NCBI RefSeq assembly: GCF_000328565.1
Contig: NC_019966.1
Location: 1,116,001 to 1,180,000, forward strand
Length of the DNA stretch: 64,000 nt
DNA from: Mycobacterium sp. JS623
Lineage (GTDB): Bacteria; Actinomycetota; Actinomycetes; Mycobacteriales; Mycobacteriaceae
Reading direction: 5' to 3'
This document shows, piece after piece, positions 9,208 to 19,328 of the stretch. Both the position numbers and the translations under genes were made by a program. Below the pieces are notes generated by a model. The model was not told the origin of the DNA, ran no database searches, and saw only the letters and a list, made by a program, of their open reading frames with translations. Numbering within the stretch: position 1 is the stretch's first letter; the number at the start of each line of letters is the position of its first letter.

Positions 9208-9697
9208 GCGTCGGCATGGCACCGGCGCCGCTCGGTCGGCGACATCAGGCACGGCTGAGCTCGCCACAGCCGAGGACACCACTGCGTTGGGCGCGGAGCT
9301 GGGCGGTCAACTGCGCGCCGGTGATGTGGTGGTGCTGTCCGGTCCGCTGGGCGCGGGAAAGACCGTGCTGGCCAAGGGCATCGCTATGGCCATGGATGTC
9401 GAAGGCCCGGTGATCTCGCCGACGTTCGTGTTGGCCCGGGTGCATCGCGCGCGCCGAGTCGGCGCCCCGGCCATGATCCACGTCGACTTGTACCGGTTAC
9501 TCGACCATGGGTCGGTCGACCTGCTCGCCGAACTCGACTCGCTGGACCTCGACACCGATCTCGATGACGCCGTCGTCGTCGTGGAGTGGGGCGAAGGCCT
9601 CGCCGAACGACTTTCTGACAGCCACCTCGACATCCGGCTCGAACGCGGGCCGGAGACCGAAGTGCGGACCGCGATCTGGCAGTGGAGCCGACGTTGA
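9200..9697 (+). CDS. tsaE: tRNA t6A37 threonylcarbamoyladenosine biosynthesis ATPase TsaE
   Basis: TsaE is the ATPase partner of TsaB/TsaD in making t6A37 on ANN-decoding tRNAs. Its Walker A is LSGPLGAGKTVLAKG, followed by ISPTFVLARVH and the VVVVEWGEGL strand, all family marks. Length is 165 residues from ATG at 9200; that ATG overlaps the hydrolase stop by 8 nt. The first 20 residues are low-complexity and dispensable-looking. Order matches Rv3422c. Confidence 0.93.
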   Translation: MAERRHGTGAARSATSGTAELATAEDTTALGAELGGQLRAGDVVVLSGPLGAGKTVLAKGIAMAMDVEGPVISPTFVLARVHRARRVGAPAMIHVDLYRLLDHGSVDLLAELDSLDLDTDLDDAVVVVEWGEGLAERLSDSHLDIRLERGPETEVRTAIWQWSRR

Positions 9698-10284
9698 CCC
9701 TCATCCTGGCCATCGACACCGCGACGCCCGCGGTCACCGCAGGCATCGTGACGCTTGATGGGGTCGAGGTGCTTGGGCAACGGGTCACCGTCGACGCCCG
9801 CGCACACGCGGAGCAGCTCACTCCGAACGTGCTCGGCGCACTTGCCGATGCCGGTGCGACGGTCAACGACCTCGACGCCGTCGTCGTCGGTTGCGGGCCA
9901 GGACCTTTCACCGGGCTGCGGGTCGGCATGGCCACGGCCGCGGCCTACGGTCACGCGCTCGGCATCCCTGTGCACGGAGTCTGCAGCCTCGACGCGATCG
10001 GCATCGAAAGCACAGGCACCGCGTCCGAAGTTCTAGTAGTGACCGATGCCCGTCGCCGCGAGGTCTATTGGGCGCGTTACCGCGACGGTGTCCGCGTGGA
10101 CGGACCTGCGGTGAACGCACCGGCCGATGTGCCAGGGGCGGAGGAGGCCCTTGCGCTTCCGCCGGTGTATCCCAGCGTCGCGGGGCTCGTGCGGGCGGTC
10201 GCCGACTGGACGGCTGCGCCTGCGCCATTGGTTCCGCTGTACCTGCGTCGCCCCGACGCCAAACCATCGGTGGTGACCCGATGA
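9682..10284 (+). CDS. tsaB: tRNA t6A37 biosynthesis protein TsaB
   Basis: Non-catalytic ASKHA-fold partner that dimerises with TsaD. It opens with LILAIDTATPAVTAG and carries the GCGPGPFTGLRVGMA loop, the two diagnostic segments. Length is 200 residues from GTG at 9682, overlapping tsaE by 16 nt; a TTG at 9694 with a 4-nt overlap is the alternative. The stop overlaps the rimI ATG by 4 nt. Confidence 0.92.
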   Translation: MEPTLTLILAIDTATPAVTAGIVTLDGVEVLGQRVTVDARAHAEQLTPNVLGALADAGATVNDLDAVVVGCGPGPFTGLRVGMATAAAYGHALGIPVHGVCSLDAIGIESTGTASEVLVVTDARRREVYWARYRDGVRVDGPAVNAPADVPGAEEALALPPVYPSVAGLVRAVADWTAAPAPLVPLYLRRPDAKPSVVTR

Positions 10285-10760
10285 CGGTCGTGTACACGCC
10301 GCTGACCGCCGACGACGCCGCGCGATGCGCTGAGCTGGAAAAGCAACTGTTCGACGGCGACGATCCGTGGCCCGCTCGGGCTTTTCTGGCGGAGCTGGAG
10401 GCCAAACACATCCGCTATGTTGCGGCCCGCATCAAGGCGGAATCGCCGGCTCGGCCGGCGGCCGACAAGCTTGTCGGCTACGCAGGGATCTCCCGCCTTG
10501 GCCGAAAGAAGCCGTACGAGTATGAGATTCACACAATCGGGGTGGACCCGGAGTATCAGAATCAGGGCATCGGCAGACGGATGATGAAAGATCTGCTCGA
10601 CTACGCCTCGGATGGAACGGTTTTCCTCGAGGTGCGCACCGACAACGAAGCTGCGATCGCCCTGTACGAGAGCCTGGGCTTCGTCAACGTCGGCCTGCGC
10701 CGTCGGTACTACCGGGCCAGTGGCGCCGACGCCTACACTATGAGACGAGATCCACCATGA
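10281..10760 (+). CDS. rimI: GNAT acetyltransferase, ribosomal protein S18 N-acetyltransferase type
   Basis: A 159-residue GNAT protein. The acetyl-CoA pyrophosphate loop is [12 protein letters not shown], and the C-terminal motif [14 protein letters not shown] is standard for RimI. RimI acetylates the N-terminus of S18, and mycobacterial RimI is thought to have a wider range. Overlaps of 4 nt on both sides (ATGA) couple it to tsaB and tsaD. Family placement rests on motifs plus the conserved neighbourhood (Rv3420c). Confidence 0.92.
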   Translation: MTVVYTPLTADDAARCAELEKQLFDGDDPWPARAFLAELEAKHIRYVAARIKAESPARPAADKLVGYAGISRLGRKKPYEYEIHTIGVDPEYQNQGIGRRMMKDLLDYASDGTVFLEVRTDNEAAIALYESLGFVNVGLRRRYYRASGADAYTMRRDPP

Positions 10761-11782
10761 CGACCATCCTGGCCATCGAAAGCTCCTGTGACGAAACGGG
10801 TGTCGGCATCGCGCGGCTGGACGACGACGGCGCCGTGACGCTGCTCGCCGACGAGGTGGCGTCCAGCGTCGACGAACACGCGCGGTTCGGCGGCGTGGTC
10901 CCCGAGATCGCCTCGCGGGCACACCTGGAGGCACTTGGTCCGACGATGCGGCGCGCGCTGGAGACCGCCGATATCGACAAGCCGGATATCGTCGCCGCAA
11001 CCATCGGCCCGGGGCTGGCGGGTGCGCTGTTGGTGGGAGTCGCTGCAGCCAAGGCGTATTCGGCCGCGTGGCAAGTGCCGTTCTATGCCGTCAACCATCT
11101 GGGTGGTCACCTGGCCGCCGACGTCTACGACCACGGCCCGCTGCCCGAGAGCGTCGGGCTGCTGGTGTCGGGCGGTCACACCAACCTGCTGCACGTGCGG
11201 TCGCTGGGTGAACCGATTGTCGAGCTCGGCAGCACCGTCGACGACGCGGCAGGCGAGGCGTACGACAAGGTCGCGCGGCTGCTCGGGCTCGGCTATCCCG
11301 GCGGCAAGGTGCTCGATGACCTTGCGCGCCAAGGAGACCGCGACGCAATCGTCTTCCCGCGAGGCATGACCGGCCCGCGCGACGATCCGTACGCGTTCAG
11401 CTTCTCCGGGCTCAAGACCGCGGTCGCGCGGTATGTGGAGAGCCATCCCGATGCGCCGCAGGCGAATGTGGCCGCCGGCTTCCAGGAGGCGGTCGCCGAC
11501 GTGCTGACGCTCAAAGCCGTCCGCGCCGCCAAAGAGCTCAACGTCAAGACGCTGTTGATCGCGGGGGGAGTGGCAGCCAACTCGCGGCTGCGCGAGCTCG
11601 CCGAGGAGCGGTGCAATGCCAACGGGCTGACGTTGCGGATCCCTCGTCCGCGACTGTGCACCGACAACGGCGCGATGATCGCCTCGTTCGCCGCGCATCT
11701 GATCGCCGCGGGGGCACCGCCGTCGCCGCTGGATGCCGCCAGTGATCCAGGGCTACCCGTCGTGAAAGGACAAGTGGCTTGA
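10757..11782 (+). CDS. tsaD: tRNA N6-adenosine threonylcarbamoyltransferase
   Basis: TsaD transfers the threonylcarbamoyl group to A37 of tRNA. It starts [14 protein letters not shown]. It has the metal-site histidines in [10 protein letters not shown] and [10 protein letters not shown], the SGGHTNLL loop, and a C-terminal [11 protein letters not shown] nucleotide loop. Length is 341 residues, as usual. It ends the coupled operon; the last gene junctions are 4-nt ATGA overlaps. Confidence 0.95.
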   Translation: MTTILAIESSCDETGVGIARLDDDGAVTLLADEVASSVDEHARFGGVVPEIASRAHLEALGPTMRRALETADIDKPDIVAATIGPGLAGALLVGVAAAKAYSAAWQVPFYAVNHLGGHLAADVYDHGPLPESVGLLVSGGHTNLLHVRSLGEPIVELGSTVDDAAGEAYDKVARLLGLGYPGGKVLDDLARQGDRDAIVFPRGMTGPRDDPYAFSFSGLKTAVARYVESHPDAPQANVAAGFQEAVADVLTLKAVRAAKELNVKTLLIAGGVAANSRLRELAEERCNANGLTLRIPRPRLCTDNGAMIASFAAHLIAAGAPPSPLDAASDPGLPVVKGQVA

Positions 11783-11848
11783 TCCCCGAAGGGGAGTGTG
11801 AGTGAGGATCGCAGCGAAGCGAGGACCGGAGCGAATAGGAGCCGAGAC

Positions 11849-12316
11849 GTGATCGAGGACAAGCTCGCCATCACCGAGCTGCTCTACCGCTATGCCGAGC
11901 TGATCGACGCCGGTGACTTCGACGGGGTGGGCCGGCTGCTGGCGCGTGCCACCTTCGCCGGCACGCGGTCGCCGTCGACGTCGAGCGCCGAGGCCATCGC
12001 CAAACTGTTCGGCGCGACTACTCGCCGCTATCCCGGGCATGGAAACACGCCACGGACCCGCCACCTGGTGCTCAATCCGATCGTCGAGATCAGCAGCGAG
12101 ATCAGCGGAGCGCGAACAGCCAAATCTCGCTCGACCTTCTGCGTGGTCCAGAACACCGAGACGGTCCCGCTGCAGCCGATCGTCGTCGGCCGCTATTTCG
12201 ATACCTTTACCTGCGACGATGACGGTTGGTACTTCACCGAGCGCCAGGTCGACGTCGAGATGATCGGCGACATCTCGGCGCACTTGATGTTCGACCCGCG
12301 CGACTTCGACCGTTAG
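11849..12316 (+). CDS. SnoaL-like / NTF2-fold protein
   Basis: A 155-residue protein beginning VIEDKLAITELLYRYAELID, the helical opening of SnoaL-like polyketide cyclase or dehydratase-fold proteins (NTF2 superfamily). A TRHLVLNPIVEI strand and a C-terminal WYFTERQVDVEM strand follow. GTG at 11849 is preceded by AGGAGCC, so it is favoured over GTG at 11798. It follows tsaD by 66 bp. The fold is fairly clear; the substrate is unknown and many such proteins are misassigned. Confidence 0.7.
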   Translation: MIEDKLAITELLYRYAELIDAGDFDGVGRLLARATFAGTRSPSTSSAEAIAKLFGATTRRYPGHGNTPRTRHLVLNPIVEISSEISGARTAKSRSTFCVVQNTETVPLQPIVVGRYFDTFTCDDDGWYFTERQVDVEMIGDISAHLMFDPRDFDR

Positions 12317-12336
12317 TACAGGGGTGACCTTGAGTG

Positions 12337-12363
12337 CTAGCACTCTCGTGTATAGAGTGCTAG
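12337..12363. promoter_or_regulatory. CIRCE element, HrcA operator of groES-groEL1
   Basis: CTAGCACTC (12337-12345), a 9-nt spacer, and GAGTGCTAG (12355-12363). The arms are perfect and match the CIRCE consensus TTAGCACTC-N9-GAGTGCTAA except at the outermost base on each side. HrcA binds CIRCE and is released on heat shock. A TTGAGT at 12330 and TATAGA at 12351 suggest the promoter overlaps it. Confidence 0.93.
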
Positions 12364-12496
12364 GTGGCACGCGGCCAACCCCTGCTCCGGCACCCGCGAC
12401 GACGGCGCGAGGGCACGGACGCATGCCGAACACCTGTAATGCAGTGATTCGGGGATTGGCCCCGGATCTAAACCCGAACTACTGGAGGGCTCCATC

Positions 12497-12799
12497 GTGG
12501 CGAGCGTGAACATCAAGCCACTCGAGGACAAGATCCTCGTACAGGCCAACGAGGCCGAGACCACGACCGCGTCCGGTCTGGTCATCCCCGACACCGCCAA
12601 GGAGAAGCCGCAAGAAGGCACCGTCGTCGCAGTCGGCCCCGGCCGCTGGGATGAGGACGGCGAGAAGCGGATTCCGCTGGACGTGTCCGAGGGCGACGTC
12701 GTCATCTACAGCAAGTACGGCGGCACCGAGATCAAGTACAACGGCGAGGAGTACCTGATCCTGTCGGCCCGCGACGTGCTGGCAGTCGTCAACAAGTAA
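12497..12799 (+). CDS. groS: Co-chaperonin GroES
   Basis: A 100-residue protein from GTG at 12497 with GGAGGG about 8 nt upstream. It opens [13 protein letters not shown], has the mobile-loop region [14 protein letters not shown], and ends [15 protein letters not shown]. It caps GroEL rings in the cytoplasm. CIRCE lies 134 bp upstream and groEL1 follows 78 bp downstream. Confidence 0.97.
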   Translation: MASVNIKPLEDKILVQANEAETTTASGLVIPDTAKEKPQEGTVVAVGPGRWDEDGEKRIPLDVSEGDVVIYSKYGGTEIKYNGEEYLILSARDVLAVVNK

Positions 12800-12810
12800 G
12801 CACACGTATT

Positions 12811-12853
12811 CCGCCCCGGAGATCCCCGTAACCGCGGGCGATGTCCGGGGCGG
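12811..12853 (+). other. Intercistronic hairpin between groES and groEL1
   Basis: CCGCCCCGGA (12811-12820) pairs perfectly with TCCGGGGCGG (12844-12853). The loop can form a smaller stem. There is no U-tract, so it more likely sets mRNA processing or stability between the two cistrons than ends transcription. Confidence 0.55.
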
Positions 12854-12865
12854 CATGCGTATTAG

Positions 12866-14497
<1,632 letters not shown>

Positions 14498-14507
14498 TTA
14501 GTTGAGA

Positions 14508-14548
14508 CGAAACACCCCCGGCTCACCAAGCCGGGGGTGTTTCGTTTT
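14508..14548 (+). terminator. Rho-independent terminator after groEL1
   Basis: CGAAACACCCCCGGC (14508-14522) pairs perfectly, 15 bp, with GCCGGGGGTGTTTCG (14530-14544) around a short loop, followed by TTTT. It is the best intrinsic terminator in the window. Confidence 0.9.
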
Positions 14549-14552
14549 CGGC

Positions 14553-16055
14553 ATGGACCGTATCTGGCAATGGGCGTGGGATCGGTACGGAGCGAGGTAC
14601 TCGTGGGCACTATGTGCAGTCGCGTTCATCGTGATGCTGCCGTCATTCGTGATGTTGTCGTTGATCGTCATCGCCTACGAGAACTCCGATCGCTATGCCG
14701 AGGCCGCCGCCGTCACCGTGGTCGCGATTGTGCCGCTCATGTACGTGTATTTCCTTCCCGGCCGAGGACCGCTACGTCCTGTGGAGCGTTGGGCTGCCGG
14801 TCAAGACATCGATCGGACGCGCGCTCTGGATGCCACGTATGTGGCCGCCCGGGCCGTGGTTGTCCGAGGGTTGGTAAGCATCATTGTCTGGTTCGCCTTG
14901 CTGTTTGTCGTCGTTGGTGCAATAGCGGGGGCGACGGACTGGCGCCTGGTCCAGTACGGGATTCTGGGCGCCTGTTGGGGAGCCGCCGCCCAATTGATCG
15001 GTGTGCATGGCATCGTGGAGGCGGCGATGCGGCCGGCGAGGATCGCGATCGCTGGTGAGACCGGGATTGGTGACTCTCTGCCCCGCTCCCGCCCGACATT
15101 CGCCACGTGGTCGAGCACTTCCATGCTCGCTGTCGCGTTTGGCTTCACGATCGGCGCCGCGATGCTGGGCGCAACGTTCAATGAGGTCAGCGAATATCCC
15201 CTACTCGCTGTCTTGATCGGATGTGTGGCGCTGGGTTTTGCGGTTCCGATCTCCGTTGGTGTTGGGTTCGCACCCTCGTTGCGACCGATTCGCGATCTCG
15301 CTGAAGGAACTGAACGTGTCGCGGCGGGCGACTATTGGCAACGGCTGCCGGTGGTTCAGGACGATGACCTCGGCGCGCTGGCGGCATCGTTCAACCGAAT
15401 GCAGGCGGGTTTGGCTGAGCGACAACGACTTCAGGCGGCGTTCGGCATGTATGTCGACCCAGCCTTGGCGTCGCGACTGCTCGAGCAGGGTGATGACGTC
15501 TTCACCGGAGAACGCCGGGAGGTAACGGTGATGTTCGTCGACGTTCGGGACTTCACGCCATTCGCGGAGGCGAATTCGGCCGAGGACACAGTCGCGCGCC
15601 TGAACGCGTTGTTCGAAATCGTCGTGCCCGTGGTCGTCGATGCCGGCGGGCATGTCAACAAGTTTCTTGGCGACGGTGCACTCGCAGTCTTCGGCGCACC
15701 AAACGAGCTCGCGAACCATGCCGACGCCGCGGTCGGCGCCGCGGTGCTGATTCAGCGTCTTGTCGCCGACCGATTCGGGGGAGAGCTTCGGATTGGGATC
15801 GGAATCAATACCGGTGAGGTGATTGCGGGCACCATCGGCGGAGCAGGTCATCTGGAATTCACGTTGATTGGTGACACCACCAATGTCGCTGCGCGCGTCG
15901 AGCAGCTCACCAAGACCACCGGTGACGGGATCCTTCTGACCCAGCAGACCGTTGACGCTGTGACCTCTCGACCATCCGAACTCGTCGACCGGGGATCGCA
16001 CGCGTTGAAGGGAAAGTCAGCGGCGGTGAAGGTCTTTGGGCTCGCCCAGCGGTGA
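14553..16055 (+). CDS. Membrane adenylate cyclase, HAMP plus class III catalytic domain
   Basis: A 500-residue protein. Six hydrophobic segments span about residues 15-255. A HAMP linker follows (RPIRDLAEGTERVAAGDYWQ, about 265-315), then a class III cyclase domain (about 325-497). Catalytic features are intact: metal aspartates in VMFVDVRDFTPF and KFLGDGALAVFG, the purine-specifying Lys and Asp (KFLGD, LIGDTTNVAARVE) and the transition-state Asn and Arg in NVAARVE. It should make cAMP. The layout resembles the Rv1318c-Rv1320c group. The ATG at 14553 lies only 5 nt after the groEL1 terminator and has no clear ribosome site. It is probably unlinked to groE function. Confidence 0.88.
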   Translation: MDRIWQWAWDRYGARYSWALCAVAFIVMLPSFVMLSLIVIAYENSDRYAEAAAVTVVAIVPLMYVYFLPGRGPLRPVERWAAGQDIDRTRALDATYVAARAVVVRGLVSIIVWFALLFVVVGAIAGATDWRLVQYGILGACWGAAAQLIGVHGIVEAAMRPARIAIAGETGIGDSLPRSRPTFATWSSTSMLAVAFGFTIGAAMLGATFNEVSEYPLLAVLIGCVALGFAVPISVGVGFAPSLRPIRDLAEGTERVAAGDYWQRLPVVQDDDLGALAASFNRMQAGLAERQRLQAAFGMYVDPALASRLLEQGDDVFTGERREVTVMFVDVRDFTPFAEANSAEDTVARLNALFEIVVPVVVDAGGHVNKFLGDGALAVFGAPNELANHADAAVGAAVLIQRLVADRFGGELRIGIGINTGEVIAGTIGGAGHLEFTLIGDTTNVAARVEQLTKTTGDGILLTQQTVDAVTSRPSELVDRGSHALKGKSAAVKVFGLAQR

Positions 16056-16187
16056 AGCGGCTACTGCAGTCGCTACCTCGTTTACGCGTGTGAGCGAAAA
16101 CACCCGCGGCTTTAGGCAATCAGCGGAACCCTTGCGCCGGCTTGTGCGTTGCGCTTCGAGTCGACCGATGTTATTGGAGGAATAGCT

Positions 16188-17672
16188 GTGCAGTTGACCC
16201 GTGGACGCGCGGGCCAGCCATGGGGGGCGCGTCAACGCGAGATCTTGAATCGAATCGTCCGGGAAACCGACCCACCGACGGGCAGCCTGGCGCGGATTAC
16301 CGATGAGGAGCCCAGAGACCGCGACGATGCCTACAACGAGCGCGTCGGAGAGGTGCTCGATCTCGCGGGGAACATCGGCGCCATTCTGATGGCGTCCGGA
16401 ACGCCCGCCACCGCCACCATGGACCAGGTCGCGGCGATCGCCGCCGCGTACGGAATCGATCGGTGTGAGGTCGATGTCATCAACACGACGATCCACGTCG
16501 CGGCATACCGGGGACCGACCACGCCGGCGGCCAGCACACTGCACATCGTGCAGGCCCGGTCGATGGACTTCAGTCGGCTGGCGGCCGTTGACCGCTTGAT
16601 CGGCCGGATCCGCGCAGGCGAGGTCGAGCCGTCGCAGGCCCGCAAAGAGCTTGACGCCATCATCACCGCGCCGCATCCATACAAGCGCTGGATAGCCACC
16701 CTTGCCTGGGGCGCGCTGGCGTTCGCTACTGCGGGCACCCTGGGCGCGGGCCTGTGGGTATGTCTAGTGAGCGCTTTCAGTGCCATGACGATCGACCGCG
16801 TCAATAGGGTGCTCAACCGGCATGGACTGCCGTTCTTCTTCCAGTACGCGGTTGGCGGTGCGATTGCGACCGCGCCGCCGATCCTGCTCTACGCGCTCAG
16901 CCCCAAGCTGGGGTTGCACTTCGAACCGACCGTGGCCATCGCGGCTGGCCTGGTTGTTCTCCTTGCCGGTCTTTCGTTGGTGGGTTCGGTCGGCGACGTC
17001 ATCACCGGAGCCCCCGTCACCGCTGCGGCGCGCTTCTTCGAGTTGGTGATGTTGACCGCCGCGACCATCGCCGGCGTCGCATTCGTACTGCACCTCGCCA
17101 GCCGCTTCGGCGCGCCATTCGTCGCGATCAGTGCGGATGCCCCGCCCGCCCTGGCTGAGTTTCCTGCGCGTGTCGCATTCGGTGCGGCGAGCGCGGCGGC
17201 CTTCGCATTGGCCTGCTACGCCGAGCGGTCCGCGGCGATGGCAGCCGCGTTCGGTGGCGCCGCGGGCACCATCGCGTTTCTTCTCGCACAGGGCGCAGGG
17301 CTGGGGTCCGTGGTGGCATCGTTCGTCGCAGCGGTGCCGATCGGCTTGGTCGGCCGGCTCATGGAACGACGCAATCTGGCTCCGCCGCTTGTGGTTTCGA
17401 TAACGGGCATCGTGCCGCTACTGCCGGGGCTTGCGCTGCTGCACGGTATCTACGCGATCCTCAACGACCAGCACGCCGTCGGCTTCGGTTCGGTGTTGGG
17501 TGCACTCGCGATCGGTACCGCCCTGGCGGCCGGCGTCACCCTTGGCGAATGGAGTTCGTGGAAGGTCAGGCGTCGCCGCGCTACCCGCGCGGTTCCCGGC
17601 AAACGTCGAACTGTCGGTCGTTGTCAGCGCAAGGATGTGGCGATGTCGATCTCCGATGTCAGCACCAGATGA
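16188..17672 (+). CDS. ThrE-family threonine/serine exporter
   Basis: A 494-residue protein. An N-terminal soluble domain (about 1-165, ThrE/DUF1212) carries [18 protein letters not shown] and the [10 protein letters not shown] segment near the membrane start. About ten hydrophobic helices follow. Single-chain ThrE of Corynebacterium exports threonine and serine using the proton gradient; the same substrates are inferred. GTG at 16188 has GGAGG 7 nt upstream, favouring it over 16149. Its last 49 nt overlap the convergent osmC gene, and the Arg-rich C-terminal tail lies in that overlap. Confidence 0.85.
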   Translation: MQLTRGRAGQPWGARQREILNRIVRETDPPTGSLARITDEEPRDRDDAYNERVGEVLDLAGNIGAILMASGTPATATMDQVAAIAAAYGIDRCEVDVINTTIHVAAYRGPTTPAASTLHIVQARSMDFSRLAAVDRLIGRIRAGEVEPSQARKELDAIITAPHPYKRWIATLAWGALAFATAGTLGAGLWVCLVSAFSAMTIDRVNRVLNRHGLPFFFQYAVGGAIATAPPILLYALSPKLGLHFEPTVAIAAGLVVLLAGLSLVGSVGDVITGAPVTAAARFFELVMLTAATIAGVAFVLHLASRFGAPFVAISADAPPALAEFPARVAFGAASAAAFALACYAERSAAMAAAFGGAAGTIAFLLAQGAGLGSVVASFVAAVPIGLVGRLMERRNLAPPLVVSITGIVPLLPGLALLHGIYAILNDQHAVGFGSVLGALAIGTALAAGVTLGEWSSWKVRRRRATRAVPGKRRTVGRCQRKDVAMSISDVSTR

Positions 17673-18079
17673 ACAGGACACCGTTCGGCGATCTGCAGTA
17701 ACCGGTCCCGTTGAGCGTCGTCGAGGTCTCCCACTAACTCGATGTCGATGTCAATGTGGTCGATGAATCCTTTGGTCGTCTCGCATTCGGCACAGTCCTT
17801 GGCGTGAATACGATTGTGCCGCAACGTGACTCGAATCCGCTCTAGCGGCCATTCTTTTCGGTTGGCATACATTCGTACCGTCATGGAAGTACAGGCCCCT
17901 AGCGCGCCGAGTAGCAAATCGTAGGGTGTGGGCCCGGCGTCGTCGCCGATCGGTGCCGGCTCGTCGGCGATGAGTTCGTGGCGCCCCGCTGTGATTTGTC
18001 GGGTGAAAGTCCCCGAGCCGGTCTCGTTCACGATCACCGTGCCTTCGGCGGACGCGGCGTCAGCCTGTTGTGTAGTCAT
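17624..18079 (-). CDS. OsmC family protein
   Basis: A 151-residue OsmC/Ohr-fold protein. It has [24 protein letters not shown] with the first redox cysteine and RCPVHLVL with the second. A CAECET insert in the middle is typical of the OsmC branch distinct from Ohr. These proteins reduce hydroperoxides with thiols. The start at 18079 (MTTQQADAA) is 18 bp from the divergent gene at 18098. It overlaps thrE by 49 nt at the 3' end. Confidence 0.88.
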   Translation of the reverse strand: MTTQQADAASAEGTVIVNETGSGTFTRQITAGRHELIADEPAPIGDDAGPTPYDLLLGALGACTSMTVRMYANRKEWPLERIRVTLRHNRIHAKDCAECETTKGFIDHIDIDIELVGDLDDAQRDRLLQIAERCPVHLVLTSEIDIATSLR

Positions 18080-18085
18080 GCAACC

Positions 18086-18091
18086 TATTGT
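18086..18091. promoter_or_regulatory. Shared -10 region of a divergent leaderless promoter pair
   Basis: TATTGT on the plus strand lies 6 nt before GTG 18098. Its complement ACAATA lies 6 nt before ATG 18079 on the minus strand. The 18-bp gap between the two starts is symmetric about this hexamer. Confidence 0.4.
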
Positions 18092-18097
18092 CACTGG

Positions 18098-18592
18098 GTG
18101 ATCGAAGATGCCATCCAGTGGAAAGACGAGCTTGTCAAGGTCGCTGATCGATTGGAAGCAAAGACGAAGCAGACGCGGTGGACCGACCGCACCGGCGTGC
18201 TGATCGAGCGGGACTTCATCGTCGGTACCTACGCCATGCAAAAGCTGGTCGATTCGCGTGATGTGTCAGCAGAGCTGAGGCGGCGTCACATCCCGGTCAG
18301 GCGATACGAGTTGACAGGGAAGCCGCCCGATCCCGCTGACGTCGCAGATTCCTACGACTTCGAAAACGGCCGTCGAAGCACGCTTTCTGTGAAGAAGCTG
18401 TGCCACGAGATCATGCACAGCTTCGCATTCACGTTCTTTTGCGGTGAGACCGCGGACCTCTTCGATGGCATCTACGTGTCATCCGATCGCGACAAGAGGA
18501 GACACATTTACCTGGTGCTGGCATCCGACTTCATCGCGCTGTGCTCCGATGTGGGAAGCGAGAAACGGCCCCACTCCGGATCGCCGGGGTGA
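18098..18592 (+). CDS. Hypothetical protein, unknown family
   Basis: I do not recognise this 164-residue protein. It is soluble and mixed charged, beginning [20 protein letters not shown]. It has a [20 protein letters not shown] strand-helix, a [18 protein letters not shown] segment and a [20 protein letters not shown] strand. CHEIMHS recalls an H-E-x-x-H metal site but is one residue short of it. It is divergent from osmC and convergent with whiB3. Its GC content looks a little lower than its neighbours. Confidence 0.7.
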   Translation: MIEDAIQWKDELVKVADRLEAKTKQTRWTDRTGVLIERDFIVGTYAMQKLVDSRDVSAELRRRHIPVRRYELTGKPPDPADVADSYDFENGRRSTLSVKKLCHEIMHSFAFTFFCGETADLFDGIYVSSDRDKRRHIYLVLASDFIALCSDVGSEKRPHSGSPG

Positions 18593-18611
18593 GGCCGCTT
18601 CTCGCGAAAGC

Positions 18612-18902
18612 TCAGGAAGCGCGGCGGATGCCTCGCTTCAGCAAGAGTTCACGCTCGGACTCGGATAGCCCGCCCCAGATGCCGTAGGGCTCGCCGACGG
18701 CCAACGCGTGCGCGCGGCACTGTGCGACGACAGGGCACTGACGACACATCTCCTTGGCGCGCATCTCTCGTTGTGCGCGGGCGCGGCCGCGTTCGCCGTC
18801 GGGATGAAAGAACATTGCCGAATCGACACCGCGGCACAGGCCTGACATCTGCCAATCCCAGATGTCAGCGTTTGGTCCGGGTAGCTGTTGCGGCTGTGGC
18901 AT
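18612..18902 (-). CDS. whiB3: WhiB3-type iron-sulfur transcription factor
   Basis: A 96-residue WhiB protein. The four cluster cysteines lie in GLCRGV and MCRQCPVVAQC, followed by the turn GEPYGIWGGLSE and a basic tail LLLKRGIRRAS for DNA contact. WhiB3 senses O2, NO and redox state via a [4Fe-4S] cluster and controls lipid and redox genes in M. tuberculosis; the identity is from synteny (between groEL1 and sigD) and length. The ribosome site AGAGGGG lies about 8 nt before ATG 18902. Confidence 0.93.
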   Translation of the reverse strand: MPQPQQLPGPNADIWDWQMSGLCRGVDSAMFFHPDGERGRARAQREMRAKEMCRQCPVVAQCRAHALAVGEPYGIWGGLSESERELLLKRGIRRAS

Positions 18903-19328
18903 AGGAAAACCCCTCTCTACCCACCCTTTTCGTGACAGATGGGCGCGTGAGTTGTGGAACCGATCCGAGCACAAGTCGCCAATGACTACTCGTGCACACA
19001 AACTAGGGGCGCCCACGAAATTTCGTCAATAGCCCGATCATGTGCTCAACCACATAACCGCAGGCCGAGAATTTACGTCACGTTCATCGTTGCGACGCGT
19101 CGGCAACGCCATCGGTGGTAACGAAACAAGCCCGGCGCAATCGCGACTTGTGTTTTCGCTGTTCGCTTCTCGTCGCGTCGCAAACATTGTTCGCCGGTCG
19201 GTGACGGTGGTTGACATCGATTTAACATGGCCACCACGAACTGTTAACCGACGTTGATTGCCCAATATGTCCGATGCGTTCCCGGCGGTACCGGGTATCG
19301 CGCAACGTATTGATAGCGTCGCGATTCG
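18903..19328. other. 426-bp intergenic region upstream of whiB3
   Basis: This stretch has no convincing gene. It separates the divergent whiB3 and the Rv3415c-type gene. It holds the 12-bp perfect palindrome ACGAAATTTCGT at 19015-19026. It also has a short repeat ATGTG-N6-CACAT at 19040-19055 and AT-richer runs near 19190-19250 where promoters are likely. A long whiB3 leader is plausible. Confidence 0.5.

Noticed and set aside
19040..19055. CRP-like ATGTG-N6-CACAT near whiB3
   Set aside because: The TGTG to CACA spacing is 6 nt, not the 8 nt of mycobacterial CRP sites.
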